A DNA stretch of 5,589 nt, taken from positions 1 through 5,589 of the forward strand of contig JAZUCO010000136.1 in the NCBI GenBank assembly GCA_045639185.1, read 5' to 3'. Origin of the DNA: UBA1081 sp045639185 (GTDB lineage: Bacteria; Bacillota; Clostridia; Oscillospirales; Acutalibacteraceae). The notes beneath the pieces were generated by a model. That model did no database searches. It worked only from the letters and a program-made list of their open reading frames with translations, and was not told the DNA's origin. This document shows, one piece after another, positions 1 to 4,691 of the stretch (position 1 is its first letter; each line of letters begins with the position of its first letter). The position numbers and the translations under genes are program-made.

Positions 1-1
1 T

Positions 2-460
2 TCTGTCAGAATCATAAGCGATGAAAGATCAGGTTGCTGTAAAGTCACAGCAATGCCGCATCCCGGTTTCCCCACAGATATGCAGCCTCAGATGACAACA
101 TTCCTTGCTCTCTCAGACGGTGCAAGCCTTGTTACAGACGGTGTGTGGGACAATCGTTTCAGATATGTTGATCAGCTCAGCAAAATGGGTGCAAACATTC
201 AGGTTGAAGGCAAGGCGGCTTTCATATCAGGTGTGGAAAAGCTTCACGGTGCTCCTGTTAAGGCAGATGACCTTCGTGCAGGTGCAGCAATGCTTATTGC
301 TGGTATGTGTGCAGAGGGTACAACATACATTGAAGAGATTTATCATATCGAAAGAGGATATGAAAACATTGTTGATAAACTCCGCAGTATCGGTGTTGAT
401 ATCACAAAGGTTGATTTCCCCGAAGATAATGTAAAAGTTGTAACAAATAACGCAGGTTAA
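2..460 (+). CDS. murA: UDP-N-acetylglucosamine 1-carboxyvinyltransferase (MurA), C-terminal part
   Basis: MurA transfers enolpyruvate from PEP to UDP-GlcNAc, the first committed step of peptidoglycan precursor synthesis, in the cytoplasm. Only the last 152 codons are present; the frame is open to the left edge, so the start and the catalytic Cys loop are outside the window. The Met at 53-55 is internal, because homologous sequence continues upstream of it. Family landmarks visible are PGFPTDMQPQ (the PYPGFPTD motif with its conserved Asp), the DNRFRYVDQLSKMGA segment with its substrate-contacting Arg, DLRAGAAMLIAG, and the C-terminal YHIERGYENIVDKL block with the late conserved Arg. The carboxyl end finishes at the usual place for the family. 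The gene is followed within five bases by a terminator hairpin. Clostridia often carry two MurA paralogues; this fragment does not let me say which one this is. Confidence 0.95.
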   Translation, partial: SVRIISDERSGCCKVTAMPHPGFPTDMQPQMTTFLALSDGASLVTDGVWDNRFRYVDQLSKMGANIQVEGKAAFISGVEKLHGAPVKADDLRAGAAMLIAGMCAEGTTYIEEIYHIERGYENIVDKLRSIGVDITKVDFPEDNVKVVTNNAG

Positions 461-464
461 AATT

Positions 465-489
465 AAGGACGCCGATGGCGTCCTTTTTT
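465..489 (+). terminator. Rho-independent terminator after murA
   Basis: A perfect nine-base-pair stem, AAGGACGCC (465-473) with GGCGTCCTT (477-485), has a GAT loop and its 3' arm runs into six T (484-489). It begins four bases after the murA stop and ends three bases before the Shine-Dalgarno of the next gene, so it should end most murA transcripts or let a fraction read on into the downstream pair. Confidence 0.9.
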
Positions 490-504
490 GGTAAGGAGAT
501 TAAG

Positions 505-1296
505 ATGGCAAGATTCTGTACTTTGTGTTCATCAAGCAGCGGCAACAGTACATATATCGGCACTCGCGCGGGCGGAATACTTGTTGATGCAGGTACAAAC
601 GCAAAGCGTCTGATAATGGCTATGCAGAATGTGAACGTTGCGCCCGAAAGCATAAAGGCAATTTTTGTTACCCACGAGCACAATGACCACATCGGTGCGC
701 TCCGTGTGTTTGCTAATAAGTATAAGGTGCCCGTTCTTGCAACAAAGGGTACGCTTTCCGCACTTGAAAAAACAGGTCATCTGAATGGTGATTTTGAATC
801 GATTGTTATTCCCGAAAACGGGTTTGAGGTCTGCGGAATGGAAGTCAGAAGTGTCAGAACATCTCACGACAGCGCAGAGAGTTGCGGTTATACCGTAACA
901 ATGCCAGATGAAAGACGCATTTCCGTAATTACGGATACAGGCGTTATCACAAGAGATATTGTGGATAAAGTTACAGGAAGTGACCTGATTCTTCTTGAGT
1001 CCAATCATGATAAACTTATGCTTGATATCGGTCCTTATCCCTATTATCTCAAAAAGAGAATTCTTTCAAGCGAGGGGCATCTTTCAAATGATGACTGCGC
1101 GAAGGCAGCTTGTCATTTTATAAACACGGGCACAACAAGACTTGTTCTTGGGCATCTCAGCCGTGAAAACAATACGCCTTTCAAAGCTTTTGAAAAAACA
1201 AATGAAGCCCTTGGTGAAATGGGTGCCGTGGCAGGAATAGATTATGATTTGCAGGTGGCACCTCCCGGTGTAGGAGAAAGAATGGTGATTTTCTGA
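505..1296 (+). CDS. yycJ: YycJ/WalJ-type metallo-beta-lactamase-fold hydrolase
   Basis: A 263-residue cytoplasmic protein of the metallo-beta-lactamase superfamily, YycJ/WalJ group. The zinc-binding motif HxHxDH is at residues 57-62 (H57, H59, D61, H62). Later metal-site candidates are H121 (SHD), D144 (ITDTG), H192 (EGHLSNDD) and H217 (LGHLSREN). The N-terminal LCSSSSGNST and the LLESNHD segment are typical of this group. No signal peptide or membrane segment is seen. I chose the ATG at 505 because AAGGAG (493-498) sits six bases before it and the protein then begins MARFCTLCSSSSGN as in relatives; an in-frame ATG at 475 lies inside the murA terminator loop and has no ribosome site. In Bacillus this family lies in the walRK locus near rlmH and has been linked to cell-wall and DNA-repair phenotypes; its substrate is not settled. 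Here walRK is not next to it, but rlmH follows directly. Confidence 0.92.
   Translation: MARFCTLCSSSSGNSTYIGTRAGGILVDAGTNAKRLIMAMQNVNVAPESIKAIFVTHEHNDHIGALRVFANKYKVPVLATKGTLSALEKTGHLNGDFESIVIPENGFEVCGMEVRSVRTSHDSAESCGYTVTMPDERRISVITDTGVITRDIVDKVTGSDLILLESNHDKLMLDIGPYPYYLKKRILSSEGHLSNDDCAKAACHFINTGTTRLVLGHLSRENNTPFKAFEKTNEALGEMGAVAGIDYDLQVAPPGVGERMVIF
1284..1289 (+). promoter_or_regulatory. Ribosome binding site of rlmH inside the yycJ end
   Basis: GGTGAT matches the 3' part of the Shine-Dalgarno consensus AAAGGAGGTGATC and lies six bases before the rlmH ATG. The better-looking AGGAG at 1272-1276 is 19 bases from the start, too far for normal use. The site lies inside the last codons of yycJ, which together with the TGATG overlap suggests translational coupling. 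Confidence 0.55.
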
Positions 1297-1778
1297 TGCA
1301 GAGTATTAAAATAATTTGTGTGGGCAAGCTTAAGGATGCGTTTTTCAGAGATGCATCTGATGAATATATGAAGCGTCTCAAGGCTTTCTGCAAGGCGGAG
1401 ATAATTGAAATTCCTGCCGCAAATCTGCCCGATGACCCGAATGATTCACAGGTTGCATCTGCGCTTGAAAAGGAGTCTGAGGCAATACTCAAAAAGATTC
1501 CGTCCGGCGCAATGGTTGTTGCAATGTGCGTTGAGGGTAAACTTTATTCTTCCGAAGATATGGCAAAGTGTATTGCCGATGCATCAATGCGTGGCAACGG
1601 AGATATTGTTTTTATCATCGGCGGGTCATACGGTCTGTCTGACAAAGTCAAGGCAAAGGCAGATATCAGAATGTCAGCGTCAAAAATGACTTTTCCCCAC
1701 AGACTTTTCAGAGTAATGCTCCTTGAACAGATTTACAGAGGATATAAAATCAATCAGGGCTCAAAGTATCATAAATAA
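1296..1778 (+). CDS. rlmH: 23S rRNA (pseudouridine1915-N3)-methyltransferase RlmH
   Basis: RlmH is a small SPOUT-fold methyltransferase that uses S-adenosylmethionine to methylate pseudouridine 1915 in helix 69 of 23S rRNA, acting on assembled 70S ribosomes. The product is 160 residues, close to the family's usual 155-159. The N-terminus IKIICVGKLKD (4-14) is canonical. The knot region FIIGGSYGLSDKV (106-118) carries the SAM-binding GGS/G loop. The C-terminal block, SKMTFPHRLFRVMLLEQIYR (129-148) and the terminal YHK (158-160), is the family signature. The ATG shares one base with the yycJ stop (TGATG), so the two genes are almost certainly cotranscribed and probably translationally coupled. 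A terminator follows three bases after the stop. No departures from the family are visible. Confidence 0.96.
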   Translation: MQSIKIICVGKLKDAFFRDASDEYMKRLKAFCKAEIIEIPAANLPDDPNDSQVASALEKESEAILKKIPSGAMVVAMCVEGKLYSSEDMAKCIADASMRGNGDIVFIIGGSYGLSDKVKAKADIRMSASKMTFPHRLFRVMLLEQIYRGYKINQGSKYHK

Positions 1779-1781
1779 CAC

Positions 1782-1812
1782 AAAGCACAGATTTTCTGTG
1801 CTTTATTTTTTT
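1782..1812 (+). terminator. Rho-independent terminator after rlmH
   Basis: AAAGCACAG (1782-1790) pairs perfectly with CTGTGCTTT (1796-1804) around an ATTTT loop, followed by A and eight T (1805-1812). It begins three bases after the rlmH stop and closes the yycJ-rlmH unit. Confidence 0.9.
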
Positions 1813-1858
1813 GCGAATCGGAAATTGTCGGGGTGTTTGCACAAATTGAATTTGATTG

Positions 1859-1936
1859 TGTAGGGACCGATCCCCTGATCGGTCCGCTCCGGGCTGACAT
1901 CAGACTTTGCGGAGCGATGTCGGTCTGCTCCCTACA
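1859..1936. repeat. 78-base intergenic palindromic repeat (TGTAGGGA...TCCCTACA)
   Basis: Perfect eight-base terminal inverted repeats, TGTAGGGA (1859-1866) and TCCCTACA (1929-1936), bound the element. Inside, GGACCGATC (1864-1872) forms a nine-base-pair hairpin with GATCGGTCC (1877-1885). In the second half CGCTCCG (1885-1891) can pair with CGGAGCG (1910-1916), competing with GACATC (1896-1901)/GATGTC (1916-1921) and with GGAGC (1911-1915)/GCTCC (1927-1931). It is GC-rich against AT-rich flanks and has no coding potential. It sits between the convergent rlmH and DUF3592-like terminators. From memory it resembles dispersed GTAGGG...CCCTAC palindromes in gut Clostridia, but copy number cannot be seen here. 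The rest of 1813-1976 shows nothing further that I can name. Confidence 0.7.
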
Positions 1937-1976
1937 GGATATTAATTAGTCTGTGCAACAAATTATTGTTTGCCAT

Positions 1977-2008
1977 AAAAAAAGTGCCGGATGTTATCCG
2001 ACACTTTT
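1977..2008 (-). terminator. Rho-independent terminator of the mraY operon
   Basis: Read on the - strand, AAAAGTG-T-CGGAT pairs with ATCCG-G-CACTTTT (arms 2008-1996 and 1992-1980), with one U-G wobble and a three-base loop at 1993-1995. It is followed by a T run, seen as seven A at 1977-1983 on the + strand. On the + strand the same position is a C/A mismatch, so the hairpin is better formed in the - strand transcript. It starts six bases after the upstream stop. Confidence 0.85.
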
Positions 2009-2014
2009 GGTGTT

Positions 2015-2458
2015 TTATAAGAAACAAACTTCAGCAATCATAATTGCCGATGATGACAAAATAAAGTATGCCAGACACCACACAGTTGCGATGAAAAAGT
2101 TTTTTATAAACGGTGTGTTGCCTTCTGCAAATGCTTTCTGCGGTTTACCTTTTGGATAGCATACTGTGATTTCATCGGGAAGATAACCGTGGTCTCTGTC
2201 TGATGAATATTCCATTTTGTATTCTTTGCCGTCAACACTGAAAATGTACACACCGGTCTTTTTGTAGCCGTAGGTTGTGTACGATATACCTGCACGAGCA
2301 TGTTGCCACATACTGTCGTAGTTTGTTTCAGTGCGTTTTGCTTTTGTGTATTCAAGGTTTGCTTTTTTGTAACCGAAAATACCGATGAATTTTTTAATGC
2401 CGATGATAAGAATGGGTGAAAATACTGCAAACGGAAGAATGTAAATGAGTATTTCCAT
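2015..2458 (-). CDS. Small membrane protein, DUF3592-like
   Basis: A 147-residue protein of unknown function. A hydrophobic N-terminal segment (about residues 3-29) is followed by a soluble, tyrosine- and lysine-rich middle part (about 30-115) and a second hydrophobic segment (about 119-144). The middle part contains the GVYIFSVDGKEYKMEY strand pair and then DEITVCYPKGKPQKAF. This order (membrane helix, beta-rich domain with a V-x-YxPxxP-like turn, membrane helix) resembles DUF3592 proteins; I make this assignment by eye and hold it loosely. AAAGGAG (2473-2467) lies eight bases before the ATG and overlaps the mraY stop. The 13-base gap and a terminator only after this gene make it the second gene of the mraY operon. 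A role at the cell envelope is suggested only by this context. No catalytic residues are evident. Confidence 0.75.
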   Translation of the reverse strand: MEILIYILPFAVFSPILIIGIKKFIGIFGYKKANLEYTKAKRTETNYDSMWQHARAGISYTTYGYKKTGVYIFSVDGKEYKMEYSSDRDHGYLPDEITVCYPKGKPQKAFAEGNTPFIKNFFIATVWCLAYFILSSSAIMIAEVCFL

Positions 2459-2471
2459 AATATCGTCTCCT

Positions 2472-3434
2472 TTATTTAATCAGAAGAAGGAATACAAGTG
2501 AAATAACTGTCTGCACAATATGGAATCTGAAAATTGTCTGAGTGTTTGACCAGCCTTTGTTCTTTCTGAAATGGTCGTGAAGGGGAGTTCTGATATTCTT
2601 CATTATGCTGATTTTAAGGAATCTCTTGAGTGAAACCTTTGCAATGCCGAGAAGTCCGTCAAGGAGAATGAGAAGACAAAGGGGAATTGCAAGAACGATG
2701 TTTCCTGTTTCAAGAAGTGCAAGTCCTAAGAAAACGCCGATAGCTCTTGAACCTGCGTCACCCATCATCATTGTGCTGGGCTCTGCGTTGTACCAGAGAT
2801 AAGGCACGATACAGAAAATCATTGCAATGATAAGTGATGCGAATTCCTTTTCCATACCGCCTGCAAGACCGATGACAGCAATGAAAATGAGTGAATTGAT
2901 TGAAAGTGTGCCGCAGAAACCGTCAATACCGTCTGAGCAGTTTGTTGCGTTTATCATCATCCAGAGGAAAACAGTTGAAATGCCTGCAAAGAGGTATTTG
3001 TTCACTGCAAAATCAAAGAAGAAAAAGTCAAGCTTTACAAGGTCGGGGTTGAAGTAAACAAATGCAACTGATGCGCCTACGCAGATGATAAGGTCAATAA
3101 GACCTTTTTTGTATTCGCTCCAGGGCTTGTCTGACTTGTCATCAAAATAGCCTGAGAGCATACTTGCAAGAACAATTACATAGTAAATTATGTATTCGAC
3201 TGTGATGGGTGCAAAGATAAGACCTGCAAGAACAAAAACTGCAGTGAAAACTATACCTGCGCCTCTTGCCTTACCTTCGGAAAGTTTGCCGTTGAATGCA
3301 AATTCACGACCACCGTCTTTGGGAAGCTTATTTTTGAAAACCTTGAGCAGTACAAGTACTGCAATGAATGAGAAAAGTATCATTCCCGCAATGAGGAACT
3401 TGTTGTCAAAGGGGATGTTGAGAAGTGGTAACAT
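2472..3434 (-). CDS. mraY: Phospho-N-acetylmuramoyl-pentapeptide-transferase (MraY), divergent
   Basis: MraY transfers phospho-MurNAc-pentapeptide from UDP to undecaprenyl phosphate, making lipid I on the inner face of the membrane. The 320-residue product is strongly hydrophobic throughout, as expected for about ten helices. Visible motifs are GYFDDKSDK with the Asp pair D98-D99, NATNCSDGIDG with D168 and D171, MGDAGS with D226, and the late cytoplasmic loop RTPLHDHFRKNKGWS. The PLH-x-HF plus GW-S pattern and a later RF favour MraY over WecA/TagO. Two departures are seen: the usual PxHHHF is LHDHF (D287 in the middle), and the early GTPTMGG motif is replaced by GKARGAGIVF. I prefer the ATG at 3434, with a weak GAG eight bases upstream; a GTG at 3443 would add three residues. 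It is the first gene of an operon and lies outside any dcw cluster visible here. Confidence 0.9.
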   Translation of the reverse strand: MLPLLNIPFDNKFLIAGMILFSFIAVLVLLKVFKNKLPKDGGREFAFNGKLSEGKARGAGIVFTAVFVLAGLIFAPITVEYIIYYVIVLASMLSGYFDDKSDKPWSEYKKGLIDLIICVGASVAFVYFNPDLVKLDFFFFDFAVNKYLFAGISTVFLWMMINATNCSDGIDGFCGTLSINSLIFIAVIGLAGGMEKEFASLIIAMIFCIVPYLWYNAEPSTMMMGDAGSRAIGVFLGLALLETGNIVLAIPLCLLILLDGLLGIAKVSLKRFLKISIMKNIRTPLHDHFRKNKGWSNTQTIFRFHIVQTVISLVFLLLIK

Positions 3435-3465
3435 AGGAAACACTCGCTTTCTTTAATCTGGAAAC

Positions 3466-3494
3466 ATTATAGCAAACCGAAACGGAAAAATCAA
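3466..3494 (-). promoter_or_regulatory. Sigma-A type promoter of the mraY operon
   Basis: On the - strand TTGATT (3494-3489) and a perfect TATAAT (3471-3466) are 17 bases apart, with an extended -10 TG one base upstream of TATAAT. Transcription should begin near 3459, giving a leader of about 25 bases to the preferred ATG. The first bases of the -35 box belong to the hairpin at 3492-3506. Confidence 0.8.
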
Positions 3495-3580
3495 GGCGGA
3501 GCCTTGTATATCATCAACACGAAGTGTTGTATCTCATCAAGCCGCAGGAAGATGCACGCTAAAGCGTGATGAGATGCAAC
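3492..3580. repeat. Cluster of short hairpins with ATCA-type linkers
   Basis: Non-coding. Hairpins are CAAGGC/GCCTTG (3492-3506, GGA loop), CAACAC/GTGTTG (3515-3529, GAA loop), a decayed GCC-GCA-GG arm near 3541-3547, and CACGC/GCGTG (3555-3568, TAAA loop). They are joined by similar linkers, TATATCATCA and TATCTCATCA. The linker ATCTCATCA (3531-3539) is exactly complementary to TGATGAGAT (3567-3575), and pairing extends to GTTG/CAAC, so a long outer stem competes with the second and last hairpins. The pattern resembles modular palindromic repeats that I recall from Clostridia intergenic DNA. Confidence 0.65.
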
Positions 3581-3607
3581 AAAAAGGAATCTGTAAAATT
3601 TGATTCA

Positions 3608-3746
3608 GTGAAGCAATGGCTTTCGCCATTGTGAAGTTTTGTGCTTCGCACAAAGTGAAGTTAAGTGTGCTGAACACGCCGTCAGGCACTTCACTTGCGA
3701 AGCAAGCTTCACGTACCGAAGGAGCTCTTCACGTGCCGCAAGGCAC
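3608..3746. repeat. Inverted array of hairpins joined by GTGAAG / CTTCAC linkers
   Basis: Three GTGAAG linkers (3608-3613, 3631-3636, 3655-3660) are followed by three CTTCAC linkers (3689-3694, 3707-3712, 3727-3732). Between them are hairpins: CAATGGC/GCCATTG (3614-3631), TTTGTGC/GCACAAA (3638-3654), a weak central GTGT/ACAC (3665-3677), CTTGC/GCAAG (3694-3706), a decayed GTACC/GGAGC (3713-3725), and after the last linker GTGCC/GGCAC (3733-3746). Left-hand loops read TTTC or TTC and right-hand ones GAA, GAA and GCAA, so the loops switch polarity with the linkers. No reading frame explains the pattern. The stretch lies between the tRNA terminator and the mraY promoter, so it may be little transcribed. 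Confidence 0.75.
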
Positions 3747-3755
3747 ACTTAGTTG

Positions 3756-3793
3756 AAAAAGGAAAGACACGCTATTGCGTGTCTTTCCTTTTT
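3756..3793 (-). terminator. Strong terminator after tRNA-Val (usable on both strands)
   Basis: A perfect 17-base-pair stem, 3756-3772 with 3777-3793, closes a TATT loop. The arms end in A5/T5 on either side, so each strand's transcript carries a U tract. It begins three bases beyond the encoded CCA end of the - strand tRNA, which marks it as that gene's terminator; symmetry would also let it stop + strand transcription. Confidence 0.9.
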
Positions 3794-3795
3794 CC

Positions 3796-3871
3796 TGGTG
3801 GACGATAACGGACTCGAACCGCTGACCCTTCGCACGTCAAGCGAATGCTCTACCAACTGAGCTAATCGTCC
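3796..3871 (-). tRNA. tRNA-Val, anticodon GAC
   Basis: A 76-base cloverleaf on the - strand. The acceptor stem is GGACGAT/ATCGTCC and the D arm is GCTC...GAGC. The anticodon stem TTCGC/GCGAA carries loop TTGACGT with anticodon GAC (3838-3836), which reads valine GUC. The T arm is AGCGG/CCGTT with one G-U pair around TTCGAGT. The discriminator is A and the CCA tail is encoded (3798-3796). All four stems pair, so the gene looks functional. It stands alone with its own promoter and terminator, divergent from cysE. Confidence 0.97.
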
Positions 3872-3889
3872 TTGTTCAATTGCTTCGCT

Positions 3890-3918
3890 ATTATACATTA
3901 ATATGCAATAAAAATCAA
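3890..3918 (-). promoter_or_regulatory. Sigma-A type promoter of tRNA-Val
   Basis: On the - strand TTGATT (3918-3913), a 17-base spacer and a perfect TATAAT (3895-3890) predict a start near 3883, about twelve bases before the mature tRNA 5' end. The -35 context CTTGATTTTT and the spacing are identical to those of the mraY promoter. Confidence 0.8.
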
Positions 3919-3986
3919 GACCTAATTTTACAAAAATTCATTAAAAAAATTATAAAATTTATGGTGCATTTTCTGTTTATTTATAG

Positions 3987-4016
3987 TATAATAATATGAA
4001 AGCAAAGAAAGGAGGA
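3987..4016 (+). promoter_or_regulatory. -10 box and distant Shine-Dalgarno upstream of cysE
   Basis: TATAAT (3987-3992) is a good -10 box; no convincing -35 is seen 16-18 bases upstream. Transcription would begin near 3999. A near-perfect Shine-Dalgarno, AAAGGAGGA (4008-4016), follows, yet it is 40 bases from the cysE ATG, and a GAAACAAA/TTTGTTTC hairpin (4023-4041) lies between. Immediately before the ATG there is only AAGG (4049-4052) at four bases. The rest of 3872-3986 is AT-rich and holds only the tRNA promoter. Confidence 0.55.
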
Positions 4017-4056
4017 ACGGCAGAAACAAATTTTTTGTTTCGAGTCGCAAGGTTTT

Positions 4057-4680
4057 ATGTTCAGACAATTAAAAGAAGATATTCAATGCATTAAAGACCG
4101 TGACCCTGCGGCTGCGTCTGTCCTTGAGATACTTCTTCTCTATCCGGGACTCCGTGCTGTCAGGTCTCACCGTAAGGCTAACTGGTGTCACCGCCACAAC
4201 CTTCACTTTCTTGCAAGATGGTTATCACAGCGATGTGTACGCAGAACAGGTATTGAAATTCACCCCGGTGCCACAATCGGCAAAAGATTTTTCATTGACC
4301 ACGGCACGGGTGTTGTTATAGGTGAAACAACCGAAATCGGTGATGATGTCACAATCTATCAGGGTGTGACTCTCGGCGGTACAGGTAAAGATGTGGGTAA
4401 GCGTCATCCCACAGTCGGCAATAAAGTTATGATAGGCGCAGGCGCAAAAGTGCTCGGCCCCATCAAAATAGGCGACAATACAAAAATTGCGGCAGGTTCT
4501 GTTGTTCTTCATGAAATACGCGGAAATTCCACGGCAGTGGGTACACCTGCAAGGGTTGTCAAGCAGGACGGCATAAAGGTTGAAGCTCTTGACCAGATTC
4601 ATATTCCTGACCCCGTTGCTCAGGAAATTGAAAGACTTGAAGAGATGATAAAAACCCTTGCCGATACAATCAATAAATAA
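4057..4680 (+). CDS. cysE: Serine O-acetyltransferase (CysE)
   Basis: CysE acetylates L-serine with acetyl-CoA to give O-acetylserine, the carbon precursor of cysteine, in the cytoplasm. At 207 residues it is the short Gram-positive form. An alpha-helical N-terminus (MFRQLKEDIQ to about 62) leads into a left-handed beta-helix of hexapeptide repeats (about 65-165). Key segments are IEIHPGATIG (66-75), DHGTGVVIGET (81-91) with catalytic-type H82, VTLGGTGK (104-111), KRHPTVG with H117, and IGAGAKVLGP (126-135). Glu67 stands where E. coli has Asp143, normal for Gram-positive members. The C-terminus ends in a short charged helix (about 186-206). The start matches the family N-terminus. cysS follows after 11 bases with no terminator between, the classic Firmicutes cysE-cysS pair. 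No T-box leader is visible, although some relatives control this pair that way. Confidence 0.96.
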   Translation: MFRQLKEDIQCIKDRDPAAASVLEILLLYPGLRAVRSHRKANWCHRHNLHFLARWLSQRCVRRTGIEIHPGATIGKRFFIDHGTGVVIGETTEIGDDVTIYQGVTLGGTGKDVGKRHPTVGNKVMIGAGAKVLGPIKIGDNTKIAAGSVVLHEIRGNSTAVGTPARVVKQDGIKVEALDQIHIPDPVAQEIERLEEMIKTLADTINK

Positions 4681-4691
4681 GGAGAAATAAT

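Noticed and set aside
53..55. ATG at 53 as the start of a short gene
   Set aside because: The frame continues upstream to the window edge with MurA-like sequence, so this is an internal Met of a truncated murA.
475..504. Upstream in-frame ATG for yycJ at 475
   Set aside because: It lies in the loop of the murA terminator, has no Shine-Dalgarno and adds ten residues not expected in the family; the ATG at 505 has AAGGAG at proper distance.
532..1008. Long - strand frame opposite yycJ
   Set aside because: Antisense shadow of a family with intact motifs; no independent start signal or recognisable domain.
1953..2159. Small + strand frame over the DUF3592-like gene and its terminator
   Set aside because: It runs through the - strand terminator and the antisense of a better-supported gene, and has no Shine-Dalgarno.
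2605..3456. Several + strand frames opposite mraY
   Set aside because: They are antisense to a gene with all catalytic motifs; their translations are low-complexity Ser/Arg/Ile/Pro mixtures.
3492..3746. CRISPR array
   Set aside because: Linkers are only six to ten bases, the intervening units are self-complementary hairpins rather than unique spacers, and polarity reverses in the middle. No cas gene is present.
3872..4056. T-box or other riboswitch before cysE
   Set aside because: The -10 box leaves a leader of under 60 bases; there is no T-box TGGNACCGCG sequence, no antiterminator/terminator pair and no room for a specifier stem.
3996..4094. 32-codon leader peptide frame beginning at ATG 3996 and overlapping cysE
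   Set aside because: The ATG is four bases after the -10 box and so probably upstream of the transcription start, it has no ribosome site, and the peptide has no Cys-rich or other attenuator character.
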